From: Rhodanobacteraceae bacterium | GTDB lineage: Bacteria > Pseudomonadota > Gammaproteobacteria > Xanthomonadales > Rhodanobacteraceae | Assembly: GCA_030167125.1 (NCBI GenBank) | Contig: CP126531.1 | Span: 2,046,001 to 2,110,000 of the forward strand | DNA: 64,000 nucleotides | Direction: 5' to 3' | Shown here: piece after piece, positions 7,105 through 15,178 of the stretch | How the letters are laid out: the number at the start of each line of letters is the position of its first letter | Position numbering within the stretch: position 1 is the first letter of the stretch | Made by a program: the position numbers and the translations under genes | Notes under the pieces: model-generated | Databases searched by the model: none | What the model was told of the DNA's origin: nothing | Seen by the model: only the letters and a program-made list of their open reading frames with translations

Positions 7105-8244
7105 CTACACCACCAGCTTCGCCAGCGCCGCGGTGGCCTGCTCTTGCAATAGGTGCCCGTAGTGGCGTTCGATCATCGCCACGCTGGTGCCTGCGAGTTG
7201 CGCCACGGTCAACAGCGGCACCCCGTCCACGATCAAATCTGTGATCGTCGAATGCCGCAAAGCGTAGGCCGTCACGTTGTCCGCCAAGCCTGCCTCGTGC
7301 ACCGCGTCCTTGATCGGCCCCTTCCAAGAATCCTTGTTCCATGCCACGCCGTCATCGCGCGCGAACAGTGGCGCCGCGGGCAGCTTGCTTCGTGCCTGCT
7401 CTTTGAACAGTTCGACGGTTGCGGGCGGTAGCTTGATCCTGCGATCCTTTCCGCTCTTGTCCTTGCCGATCTTGAGCGTGCCCGTGCGCTTGTCGAAGGC
7501 GCCGACGGTCAGGTGCGCCAGCGCGCCCGGCCGTAGCGGCAACGCGCACAGCCCGCGCGCGAAGGCCGCTGCATCGTCCGGCAGCGCCTTGATCAGCGCC
7601 TTGCGTTCCTTGCGGTCGAGATACACGTCGCGGGCCTTGTCGGCGTGCTTGATCGGTTTCAGGGCCACGCGCCAGGCGTGATCGTTCAGCACGTCGCCCT
7701 GCTCGAATGCTTGGTTCAATGCCGCGCGCAGCGCCGTCATGTCGCGGTTGAGGCTCGAATCCGTGCGCGGCCGCGTCTTGGGCTTGCCGTCCTTGCTACG
7801 CGATATTGGCGCCGGGGTGGCAGCCAGATCCTCGCGCCACGCGCGCACCTGTCGGGATGTCAGCTTCGCCAGCTTCACCTTGGCAATCGGCTTGTCGTAC
7901 ACGTAGCGTCGAAACCGCGCAGCGGCATCCGGGCGCTTCGCGGCATAGCGTTCGCACGCCTGCCTCACCGTAATCGGCTTGCCAGTCGCGCCACCACCAG
8001 AAACGTGCTCCAGCCATTCGCGTGCAGCCTTCAGCGCGGCTCCGTAGCGATCCGATGGCGTGAGGTCACCGAACTCGCCCAGCGCGCTGTAGCGCTTCGT
8101 GCGCGTCGCCGCGTCGTACCACTTGGCGATCCAGGTGCCGGCAGGAGCGCGGAAGCCCAGGTATTGCCCGGCATCGATCCGCTGCCAGTAAGGCTCGCGC
8201 CGGGCCTTCAACCGATCCCGGTTGCGTACGGTGGAAAGGTCCAC
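7105..8244 (-). CDS. Tyrosine recombinase (phage integrase)
   Basis: A 379-residue site-specific recombinase from GTG 8244, which has AGAGG upstream; the frame also runs back to a TTG at 8286. An N-terminal arm-binding-like region is followed by a SAM-like core-binding domain and the catalytic domain. Visible catalytic positions are Arg in LCALPLRPGAL (about 238), Lys in IGKDKSGKDRR, Arg in YALRHSTITDL (about 330) and the nucleophile Tyr in IERHYGH (about 362). The usual first His of HxxR is Tyr here and the later LGH is LAG, so it is a divergent member. It lies next to the tRNA-Val fragment, as expected for an element integrating into that gene. Confidence 0.92.
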   Translation of the reverse strand: MDLSTVRNRDRLKARREPYWQRIDAGQYLGFRAPAGTWIAKWYDAATRTKRYSALGEFGDLTPSDRYGAALKAAREWLEHVSGGGATGKPITVRQACERYAAKRPDAAARFRRYVYDKPIAKVKLAKLTSRQVRAWREDLAATPAPISRSKDGKPKTRPRTDSSLNRDMTALRAALNQAFEQGDVLNDHAWRVALKPIKHADKARDVYLDRKERKALIKALPDDAAAFARGLCALPLRPGALAHLTVGAFDKRTGTLKIGKDKSGKDRRIKLPPATVELFKEQARSKLPAAPLFARDDGVAWNKDSWKGPIKDAVHEAGLADNVTAYALRHSTITDLIVDGVPLLTVAQLAGTSVAMIERHYGHLLQEQATAALAKLVV

Positions 8245-8277
8245 AACGTTGCCTCTTTCGAAACGGCGATTTGCCCC

Positions 8278-8297
8278 GTACGGCAACGGTACGGCAA
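8278..8297. repeat. Tandem GTACGGCAA repeats beside the attachment site
   Basis: GTACGGCAA occurs at 8278-8286 and again at 8289-8297, an 11-bp period that places both copies on one face of the helix. They lie between the integrase start and the tRNA fragment, where arm-type integrase or excisionase sites are expected. The role is inferred from position only. Confidence 0.4.
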
Positions 8298-8389
8298 ACC
8301 TTGGCGCATGTCAACGAACGCGCGCGAACAGGAAACGGCGTACCTATGCGGTTTCTTTGTTCGCCAAAGTCCGCGAAAGTACCGTTTCC

Positions 8390-8439
8390 CTGCCTTCACA
8401 CGGCAGGTGTCACAGGTTCGATCCCTGTACCGCCCACCA
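8390..8439 (+). other. att site: 3' fragment of tRNA-Val(CAC)
   Basis: The fragment carries the anticodon arm CTGCC-TTCACAC-GGCAG (anticodon CAC), a 5-nt variable loop, the T arm ACAGG-TTCGATC-CCTGT, the acceptor strand ACCGCCC, discriminator A and CCA at 8437-8439. The matching 5' acceptor GGGCGGT and a D arm are absent from the preceding 80 nt. It is therefore not a functional gene but the duplicated 3' end left by integration. Because it reads rightward, the complete tRNA-Val should flank the other end of the element, left of this window. Confidence 0.85.
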
Positions 8440-8453
8440 GAATCATGCTATCG

Positions 8454-8485
8454 AAGGCCGGCTGGCAAAGCTGGCCTTTTTGTTT
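8454..8485 (+). terminator. Rho-independent terminator after the tRNA-Val remnant
   Basis: AAGGCCGGCT and AGCTGGCCTT form a 10-bp stem with one mismatch and a 5-nt loop, followed by TTTTTGTTT. It lies 15 nt downstream of the CCA end and is probably the original terminator of the tRNA gene, now separated from its promoter by the prophage. Confidence 0.75.
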
Positions 8486-8531
8486 CTGCCGCCTTCTTCG
8501 GATAACCACCGGCGACTGGATGTCGTCGGTC

Positions 8532-9095
8532 TCAACCCAGGACGGGCGTGATGCTCCCGCCCAGCACTTCGGCGACATGGTCGAGCGCGCGGCGGTTGCG
8601 CCTGGGCGTAATGGATGCCGTGGCGTCTTCCGGCACCCACAGGCCGAAGTCGCGGATGTGCGCATCGATCGCGGTGGTCAAGACGCACTGGTCGCCGGCG
8701 ACACCCGCCAGCACCAGGTTCGAAACCTTCAAGTGCCGCAGCAGCGTCGGCAATGGTGTCTGGTAGAAGCCCGACTGACCCGGTTTCAGCACGAAGTAAT
8801 CGGTGCCGCGCGGCTTGAGCTGCCCGGCGATCGCTGCACCGGGCGCGCCCTCGCGCCGGCAATACTCGATGACCTGTTCGAAGTTGGAACGCCAGCGCCC
8901 GAAATTGTCGTTGACGTGGATGACCGGCCGCTGCGCTGCATCGGCGCGCCGGCGCAGTGCATCGATCGCGCGCACCACCCGCGGCATCTGCTGCAGCAAT
9001 TGATCACTGCCGGGAAAGGCGAAGTCGTTGATGACATCGATGATCAACACCGCGCTGTCGGCGAGCGGCTTGTCGGCATCCATGCTGCGGTTCAT
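8532..9095 (-). CDS. Isochorismatase-family cysteine hydrolase
   Basis: A 187-residue alpha/beta hydrolase of the isochorismatase/nicotinamidase superfamily. The catalytic triad is visible as Asp in LIIDVINDF, Lys in VLKPGQSGFYQT and Cys in AGVAGDQCVLTTA, in the expected order and spacing. The substrate cannot be read from sequence; relatives cleave amide or vinyl-ether bonds in small molecules such as nicotinamide or isochorismate. An internal ATG five codons in is an alternative start. It is the first chromosomal gene right of the prophage and is transcribed toward it. Confidence 0.8.
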   Translation of the reverse strand: MNRSMDADKPLADSAVLIIDVINDFAFPGSDQLLQQMPRVVRAIDALRRRADAAQRPVIHVNDNFGRWRSNFEQVIEYCRREGAPGAAIAGQLKPRGTDYFVLKPGQSGFYQTPLPTLLRHLKVSNLVLAGVAGDQCVLTTAIDAHIRDFGLWVPEDATASITPRRNRRALDHVAEVLGGSITPVLG

Positions 9096-9172
9096 CCACG
9101 GAGATCGGAAGCATCATTCCGTTGCGCGCGTGCAGGCGGTGTGAATCGCGCGCATGCACCCGCGCCGCCGCG

Positions 9173-10483
9173 TCAGCGCTCGAACAGCGCGATCGATTCC
9201 ACGTGCGCGGTGTGCGGAAACATGTCCATCACGCCGGCGGCCTGCAGCTTGAAACCGTGCGTGCGTACCAGCGCGCCGGCATCGCGCGCCAACGAAGCGG
9301 GATGGCACGAAACGTAGACGACACGCCGCACCGATTTGCCGGGAAGCTGCTGCAGCAAGCCTTCCGCGCCGCTGCGGGGCGGATCGAGCAGCATCAGGTC
9401 CCACTCCGCGCGCGCCCACGCGCTGCCGCGCACGTCGCCTGCAAGATCGCCGACGTGGAACTCCGCATTGCCGATGCCGTTGGCGGCCGCATTGCCACGC
9501 GCCCGCTCGACCAGGCCGGTGTCGCCTTCGACGCCGCACACGCGCGCGGCCTGCCGCGCGATCGGCAGGCTGAAATTGCCGAGCCCGCAGAACAGGTCGA
9601 GCACGCGATCCTGCGCGCGCGGCTGCAACAAAGCCAACGCGTGCGCGATCATTTTCTGGTTGATGCGCGCGTTGACCTGCACGAAATCCAGCGGCGCGAA
9701 CGCCAGCTTCAATCCGTAGTCCGGCAGCGTGTAATGCAGCTCGATGTCGGCCGGCTGCAATGCGTGCACGCTGTCGGTGCCGCCGGGTTGCAGCAGGATC
9801 GCGAAACCATGCTCGCGACCGAACGCGGCGAGCTTTTCGCGGTCCGCATCGGGCAGCGGTTGCAGGTGACGGAACACCAGCACGCGTGCCGTATCGCCTG
9901 CCGAGAATTCGATCTGCGGAATCGAGGCCGCGCCTTGCATGTCGTTCAACAACGCGCCGAGCGCGCCGAGTTTTTCGCCCAGCGCCGGATCCAGCACGTC
10001 GCAATGCGCGAGGTCCGCGACGAAGCGCGGATCGCGTTCGCGGAATCCGACCAGCGTCTTGCCCTTCTTCGGTACGTGCTTGACCGACAGGCGCGCGCGT
10101 CTCCGGTAACCCCACTCGTCCGCGGTCAGCGGCGCCAGCCAGCGCGCGGGTTCGACGTGGCCGATACGCGTGAAGTTCTGCGCCAGCACGTTCTGCTTGG
10201 CCGCGATCTGCACCGTCGGCGCGAGGTGTTGCAGCACGCAGCCGCCGCACACGCCGAAATGCGCGCAGCGCGGCGGCACGCGATCGGGCGAGGCCTCGAG
10301 GATTTCCTCTGCCTGCGCCTCGTCGAAATTCCGGTGCTTGCGCACCCGCTTCGCGCGCACGCGCTCGCCCGGCAGCGCACCGGCCACGAAAACGGTCTTG
10401 CCCTCGACGTGCGCGACACCGCGCCCGTCGTGGGAAAGGTCATCGATGGAAGCTTCGAAAACGATATCGCGCGGATTATTCAT
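9173..10483 (-). CDS. rlmD: 23S rRNA (uracil-1939-C5)-methyltransferase RlmD
   Basis: A 436-residue SAM-dependent enzyme that methylates U1939 of 23S rRNA. An N-terminal TRAM (OB-fold) domain (residues 1-60) is followed by the iron-sulfur cluster cysteines in CAHFGVCGGCVLQ and a later HCDV. The C-terminal Rossmann methyltransferase has DLFCGLGNFSLPIA for SAM binding, LLDPPRSGAEG, and the nucleophile Cys in VYVSCHPASLARD. The length fits the RumA/RlmD family. It lies 26 nt before the DegV gene, also on the minus strand, with no sign of co-function. Confidence 0.93.
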   Translation of the reverse strand: MNNPRDIVFEASIDDLSHDGRGVAHVEGKTVFVAGALPGERVRAKRVRKHRNFDEAQAEEILEASPDRVPPRCAHFGVCGGCVLQHLAPTVQIAAKQNVLAQNFTRIGHVEPARWLAPLTADEWGYRRRARLSVKHVPKKGKTLVGFRERDPRFVADLAHCDVLDPALGEKLGALGALLNDMQGAASIPQIEFSAGDTARVLVFRHLQPLPDADREKLAAFGREHGFAILLQPGGTDSVHALQPADIELHYTLPDYGLKLAFAPLDFVQVNARINQKMIAHALALLQPRAQDRVLDLFCGLGNFSLPIARQAARVCGVEGDTGLVERARGNAAANGIGNAEFHVGDLAGDVRGSAWARAEWDLMLLDPPRSGAEGLLQQLPGKSVRRVVYVSCHPASLARDAGALVRTHGFKLQAAGVMDMFPHTAHVESIALFER

Positions 10484-10509
10484 CCGCGCATCTTGCCAGA
10501 CCCGTCAAG

Positions 10510-11454
10510 TCAGAACGCGGCATCGTCGGCCGCCGCCGCGTAGCCCAAGGCGAGCGCGCCGGTGCCGACGTTGACCATGCCGGTGATGCTCATGATGCTG
10601 CGGTAGAGCGTGACGTCCGCTTCGTTGCACGCGTCGGCCAGGCTTGCGTAGCCGGGCAACGTTTCCAGTTCCGCCAGGTTCCCGCCGTAGCTGACGCACA
10701 GCGCCGGAACCAGCAATCCGCGTTTCACCGCGCGCGCCGCATGCGCGAACAGCACTTCGGCGCCGTGATCGAAACCGCGCGCCTTGGCCACGGGCCGCGT
10801 TTCGCCCTGGAAACATTGCAGGATGGGTTTGATGTCGAGGGCCGTACCGAGCGTGGCGCTGAGCAGCCCGACGCTGCGGTCGCCCTTCCTGCGCGCACGC
10901 GCGCGCAGGTAGTGCAGGTCGCGCGGCAGCATGTAGGCATAGGTTTGCGCGGCGACTTCGGCGAGCCGTTCGCGGATCGGCCCGGGGCTGGCGTCCGCCG
11001 CGATCAGCCGCGTGGCCTCGATGGCGCTGATGCCCTGCCCCGCGAACAGGCTCTTGCTGTCGATCACGCGCATCAGGAAAGGCGAATTGTTGCCAGCGGC
11101 CTGGCGAATCGGCCGGTAAGCGCCGAGGATCGCGAAGCTGGCTTGCGTCGCATTGGCGAAGATCGGACTGCGCGTTGACGTGACGGTGAGGCAGAACACC
11201 GCGTCGTAATCCAGCACCAGCTTGCCGAGGAACAGTTCGCGGATTTCGTCGACGGAAAGCGGCGCGGTCTCGGCGGCGTGCCCGCGCTTGCCGAGTTCGC
11301 TTCGGCAATAGCTCTCCGTCGCCTCGAGATCGTGCACATCGACGAAGGTGTGCGCGTCGATCCTGATCGTGATCGGCATGATGATGATCTGGTGGTCGTC
11401 GATGAACTTGCGTGGAAGGTCGCAAGTGGCATCCACCATGAGGCCGATTCGCAT
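10510..11454 (-). CDS. DegV-family fatty-acid-binding protein
   Basis: A 314-residue protein of the DegV fold, whose members bind a fatty acid and can act as FakB-type carriers. It begins MRIGLMVDATCDLP, the conserved Asp-Ser/Ala-x-x-Asp start of the family. It also has TAPLSVDEIRELF, the TSTRSPIFANA segment where others have TLSGTYQSA, and VIDSKSLFAGQG. The start at 11454 has a GGGGG ribosome site; the frame extends to 11673 but that extension is Arg-rich shadow sequence. No fatty acid kinase (FakA) gene is adjacent. Confidence 0.8.
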   Translation of the reverse strand: MRIGLMVDATCDLPRKFIDDHQIIIMPITIRIDAHTFVDVHDLEATESYCRSELGKRGHAAETAPLSVDEIRELFLGKLVLDYDAVFCLTVTSTRSPIFANATQASFAILGAYRPIRQAAGNNSPFLMRVIDSKSLFAGQGISAIEATRLIAADASPGPIRERLAEVAAQTYAYMLPRDLHYLRARARRKGDRSVGLLSATLGTALDIKPILQCFQGETRPVAKARGFDHGAEVLFAHAARAVKRGLLVPALCVSYGGNLAELETLPGYASLADACNEADVTLYRSIMSITGMVNVGTGALALGYAAAADDAAF

Positions 11455-11570
11455 GTAATCCCCCGCAGCGTCATCGGATGATGCGCTGCGACGGCGGCGA
11501 ATAACGTGAACCGGTGCACTTCTGCGCCAGCGACGGGATTCAACCCGCTGACGCGTGAACGCAACCGCAG

Positions 11571-12197
11571 CTATTTCCGCTGCCAGTTCCCGGATGCGTC
11601 CTGGTAATACCAGCCGCCCTGCGCGCGGTTGATCCATTGCTGGGCGAAGGCCTCGCGCATGCGCTGCGCCCATTCCGGATGGCCATTGGCAATCGCGATC
11701 TGTTTGTACAGATCCGCCCTGTCGCTGTTCTCGGCAGCCACCGCCTGGGTCGCCTGGGAACGCTGCGCCAGCGGAATCTTCGAGGCGTCATGCACTGCCA
11801 CGTCGCCGTTGTGGGTCAGGCCGATGGCGCCGGATTCGAACAGGCCCTTGAGCGTGGAATGGAACCGGCTGCGCATGCGCGCTTCGATCGCCTCGATCGC
11901 GGGCGTCTGGACGTCCAGGTTCGCGGCCGGCTCCGCGGCGTTCGCGGCTGGAATTACGGCGTCCAGCATGCGCATCGCCAGCGGCTCGCGCTGCGACGGA
12001 TTGCCGGCGCCCGAAGATGGCGGCTGCGTGCTGCCCGCGGGTGCGGGCGCGGAACTTCCGCTGGCCGGTCCCATGATGTTGCTGATGACCTGGTCCGCAG
12101 CCTTCTGCGCGGCCGCGGCCGGGAAGTACACGTTGATGGTCACGCATCCGGCCAGCAAGGCGAGCATGGCGGCGACTGCGAACAGGGGCTTGCGCAT
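11571..12197 (-). CDS. ydbL: YdbL-family (DUF1318) lipoprotein with YnbE-like N-terminus
   Basis: A 208-residue lipoprotein starting at ATG 12197 with GGAG upstream. The signal peptide ends in the lipobox LLAGC, followed at once by VTINVYFPAAAAQKAADQVI. A Pro/Ser/Ala-rich linker (about 50-75) leads to a YdbL-like C-terminus ending GGWYYQDASGNWQRK, comparable to the GKWVRK end of E. coli YdbL. In E. coli, YdbH, lipoprotein YnbE and YdbL are separate and serve an intermembrane lipid-transport bridge. Here one protein seems to carry both the lipoprotein part and the YdbL part. It lies directly downstream of the YdbH-like gene. Confidence 0.75.
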   Translation of the reverse strand: MRKPLFAVAAMLALLAGCVTINVYFPAAAAQKAADQVISNIMGPASGSSAPAPAGSTQPPSSGAGNPSQREPLAMRMLDAVIPAANAAEPAANLDVQTPAIEAIEARMRSRFHSTLKGLFESGAIGLTHNGDVAVHDASKIPLAQRSQATQAVAAENSDRADLYKQIAIANGHPEWAQRMREAFAQQWINRAQGGWYYQDASGNWQRK

Positions 12198-12313
12198 CAG
12201 GAATCTCCGGGTGCAAAGCGGGGGCCGGGACGGCCGTTTTCGGGAGTCTACACGACGGTGCGGCAGCGCAGTTTCTCCGGGCGATTGCATGCAAATCGTG
12301 AAGCCGCACCGCG

Positions 12314-14341
12314 TCAGTCGATCACCGGCGCGTTGCCTTCCGTGACCGACTTCAGGCGGCTGACCAGCGTCACCCAGTCCACCGAACGCTCGTGCCCGAT
12401 CACCGTGATCCGCGGCAAGCCGCTGCCTTCCACGATCGTGTAGCCGTTGCCGTCCGCATCCGGGTCGGGCGAAATCCCGCCCATGCTGCACACGCCGTTC
12501 GCCAGTTTGCAGCTGAGGCCGATCCGCGAATAACCGAAGGTCTTGAACAGGCGCAGCGCCATGCCCTGCAAGCCGGCGGCGATGCCGCCGCCGCCGACTT
12601 CGGTGAGGCTCTTGATGGCGTTCTGGCTGATCTTGCCGCCGCCGTTCGCGGTGAGGTCGGCGTCGAACGTCACCGGTTTCCAGCCGACCAACTTGAGGCC
12701 GTGGATGTCGCCGTCCATCCGCCCGGTGATCTGCCCGAAGCCGAACACGCTGGTGAGCTGGGCCAGGTCGAGCTGGTCCATGTCGATGTCGGCGGCGAGT
12801 TCGGGCGCAGGGCCGAACGGATGCTGCATGCTGAGGTTGGTGACGCTCACCGAGCCGCCGAAGGCATTGAGCGAAAGGCCGCCGCCGAAGACAAGATTGT
12901 CGCCGCGATAAACCAGGTCCGGCACCGCACCGCCGAGCTTGCCGCCGAACGCGGGCCAACCGAGCGCCGTGCACAACTGGTTGACGTCGACGTTGCTGAC
13001 CGAGAACGCCGCGGACAGGCGCTGCGACTTCGCTTCGTCGGGCCGCCACTCGAACCGCGCCACCTGGAAGGTGCCGCCGAACAACGCCACGTCGACGGGC
13101 GCGCGCAAGGACAAGGCGCCGCCCTCGTCCTTCAGGCCGAAACTGGCGGAACCGAAGGCCAGCCGATAAAGCGAAAGCGCATTCCACTTCAACTGCGTCG
13201 CGGGCCGCGTGGCACCCGCGCGCCAATCGATGCCGCCGTCGAATCCGTCCACGTCGAGGCCCGCGCCATGGCTGTCGAGCGTGACGTCCTTCGCCACCAG
13301 ATCGATGACGTGCGGTCCCTTGGCATCCATGTCCAGCGAACCGCTGAAGCTCCCCGACGTCGTGAGTGATTCGAATCCCGTCAGGCTACGCACCAGGGTG
13401 GTGCCGTAGCGCGTGTAGGCGGCAGGCAGCGTCGCCGCGAAATGGCTCAACGCGAGTTTGTCGAGGCTGCCGCGGCGGTCGAAGCCGATGCTGCCCGACA
13501 GGCGCAGCGCCTCGGGATCGTCGAAATCCAGCGAATCCAGGGCGATGCCCGTGGGTCCCAGGCTGCCCGCGACATGCAGCGCGACCGGGCTTTGCGGCAG
13601 TTGCGCGAACAGCGGGCCAAGCAGCAGTTGCCCGCCGCGCAACTGGCCGTCCCACATCACGGTCGTCGCGGCCAGCCCGGTATCGATCCTGAAGTTGCCC
13701 TCGGCGCCGAGCTTCTGCGCCGCCATCGTGCCGCTCTTGCTGTCGAGGTCGGCGCCGCTGACCGCGACGCGGCCGGATGCGCGCGTGCCGTCCTGGGCCA
13801 GGTCCAGCGCCACGTTGCCGGCCAGCGTTCCGCCGTTGAGCCGCCCGTCCGGCCACGCCGCGGCAAGCACGCCCTTCAGCCACGCCAACGGGATCGCGGC
13901 CAGTTTCACCTGCAGGTGCGAAGGCTGGTCGAGCGGCAATTGCGCATCGAGGCTGCTCTTGCCCTGCACCACATCCACCTCCATGGTGCCGCCCTCGCGG
14001 TCGTAGAGGATGGTGAGGCCGGCGTCGGCCAAGGCATTGCCAGGCGCCCTCTGCGTGGTGACGCGGCCAACGAATTTCCAGGCGCTGCCGTCGGCCCGCT
14101 GCGGTTCGCCCTGCAGGCTGAGGGCGACATCGCGCCAACCCAGCGACGGGATCGAGACCTTGGCCGCGTCGATGTGCAGCACCGGCCTGCCGTCGGGACC
14201 GAGCGTTGCTTGCGCGTTGACCTTGGCCAGTTGCACGCCGGGCAGCGTGAGCGTCTCCGCCTGCAGCTGCACGGCGGCCTGCGCGCACGCGCAAGCCAGC
14301 ATCAGGCACGCAGCCACGAGGCACGAGCGCCAACTTGCCAC
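12314..14341 (-). CDS. ydbH: YdbH-like AsmA-superfamily protein
   Basis: About 675 residues from GTG 14341, chosen because AAGGA precedes it and it places a signal-anchor (CLVAACLMLACACAQAA) at the N-terminus; the frame runs back to 14446. The body is long repetitive beta structure (GGTLAGNVALDLAQDG, GGQLLLGPLFAQLP, FGGKLGGAVPDLVYRGDNLV) typical of AsmA-like bridge proteins. The C-terminus has a helical QNAIKSLTEVGGGGIAAGL and a Cys pair. The family forms hydrophobic grooves that carry phospholipids from inner to outer membrane. The adjacent YdbL-type lipoprotein supports the YdbH assignment over TamB or YhdP. Confidence 0.75.
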   Translation of the reverse strand: MASWRSCLVAACLMLACACAQAAVQLQAETLTLPGVQLAKVNAQATLGPDGRPVLHIDAAKVSIPSLGWRDVALSLQGEPQRADGSAWKFVGRVTTQRAPGNALADAGLTILYDREGGTMEVDVVQGKSSLDAQLPLDQPSHLQVKLAAIPLAWLKGVLAAAWPDGRLNGGTLAGNVALDLAQDGTRASGRVAVSGADLDSKSGTMAAQKLGAEGNFRIDTGLAATTVMWDGQLRGGQLLLGPLFAQLPQSPVALHVAGSLGPTGIALDSLDFDDPEALRLSGSIGFDRRGSLDKLALSHFAATLPAAYTRYGTTLVRSLTGFESLTTSGSFSGSLDMDAKGPHVIDLVAKDVTLDSHGAGLDVDGFDGGIDWRAGATRPATQLKWNALSLYRLAFGSASFGLKDEGGALSLRAPVDVALFGGTFQVARFEWRPDEAKSQRLSAAFSVSNVDVNQLCTALGWPAFGGKLGGAVPDLVYRGDNLVFGGGLSLNAFGGSVSVTNLSMQHPFGPAPELAADIDMDQLDLAQLTSVFGFGQITGRMDGDIHGLKLVGWKPVTFDADLTANGGGKISQNAIKSLTEVGGGGIAAGLQGMALRLFKTFGYSRIGLSCKLANGVCSMGGISPDPDADGNGYTIVEGSGLPRITVIGHERSVDWVTLVSRLKSVTEGNAPVID

Positions 14342-14457
14342 GACGGTCCTTTTCGATAAACTGAACCGGATTGTGCCAGCGCGTGGCCGAACGGAAGCTA
14401 AGGGAACCCGGCGGCCCGCAGCAGGCAGCTGTCGTGGATTCGCCAATGGGACAAGCC

Positions 14458-15174
14458 ATGGACAAGGAGGCGGCCCGCTTCCGGGTACTCCTGGCCGAGG
14501 ACGACGCGGTCAGCCGGGAGTTCCTCTGCGAAGCCATCCGCGCCTGCGGGGGCGAGCCCACCGCCTGCGCCGACGGCCTTGGCGCCCTCGCGCGGGCGCG
14601 CGCAGGTCACTGGAACCTGCTGATCCTCGATCACCACCTGCCCGGCATGAACGGCGAAGCGGTGCTCGCGGCGCTGCGTGGCGATGCCGCGGCGCCCTTT
14701 CCGCCGGCGCTCGCCACCACCGCCGAACCCGACGGCGTCAGGACGATGTTGCTGGCGGCCGGCTTCGCGCAGGTGCTGCCCAAGCCTGTTGCATTCGAAG
14801 AACTGCGGAGCGTGCTGGCGCAATTCGGCTGCGAGGCGAACGCGCTCGACGACGACAACGCCTTGCGCGCCTGCGGTTCGCATTCGGCCGTCGAACGCCT
14901 GCGGCGCCTGTTCGCCGAACAGGAACTGCCGCGCATCCAGGACGAGTTCGAGCGCAGCGCCGGTGATCCGCACGCGTTGCGTCCGACCCTGCACCGGCTG
15001 CTGGCCTCGTGCGGCTTTTGCGGCGCCACCGCGCTCGCGCGCGCATGCGGCGCCCTGCACGATGCCTTGGCTCCCGGCACCGATGGCGGCCGCGTCAATG
15101 CGGCCATGGACGGATTCGCCAAGGCCCTGCGGAAAACCCGCGAAACGCTCCACGCGAAATTGAACGGGGATTGA
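14458..15174 (+). CDS. Response regulator: receiver domain fused to Hpt-like domain
   Basis: A 238-residue protein from ATG 14458 (GGGA upstream; ATG 14446 is the alternative). Residues 8-120 are a receiver domain with the acidic pair in VLLAEDD, phospho-acceptor Asp 58 in LILDHHLPGMNG and Lys 109 in VLPKPV. Residues 140-235 are helical with PTLHRLLASCGFCGATALA. This matches an Hpt domain, with His 179 as the likely phospho-histidine. Such REC-Hpt proteins pass phosphate within multistep phosphorelays. No kinase or output domain is adjacent. It is divergent from the YdbH gene and convergent with recO. Confidence 0.8.
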   Translation: MDKEAARFRVLLAEDDAVSREFLCEAIRACGGEPTACADGLGALARARAGHWNLLILDHHLPGMNGEAVLAALRGDAAAPFPPALATTAEPDGVRTMLLAAGFAQVLPKPVAFEELRSVLAQFGCEANALDDDNALRACGSHSAVERLRRLFAEQELPRIQDEFERSAGDPHALRPTLHRLLASCGFCGATALARACGALHDALAPGTDGGRVNAAMDGFAKALRKTRETLHAKLNGD

Positions 15175-15178
15175 GCGG

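Larger units (their letters stand above)
1..8439. mobile_element. Integrase end of a prophage or prophage remnant, integrated at tRNA-Val
   Basis: All genes up to 8244 lie on the minus strand and include a virion protein with a muralytic-like domain, a RepA-like ATPase, an excisionase-like HTH protein and a tyrosine integrase, many joined by ATGA or GTGA overlaps. The right boundary is a 50-nt 3' fragment of a tRNA-Val gene lying just beyond the integrase, the usual layout of an attachment site. Core chromosomal genes start immediately to the right. The left end is outside the window, so total size and completeness are unknown. A truncated SSB-like gene between the replication ATPase and the virion gene suggests part of the element has decayed. 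Confidence 0.85.

Noticed and set aside
8340..8439. A complete tRNA-Val gene
   Set aside because: The D arm and the 5' acceptor strand GGGCGGT are absent; only the 3' half is present.
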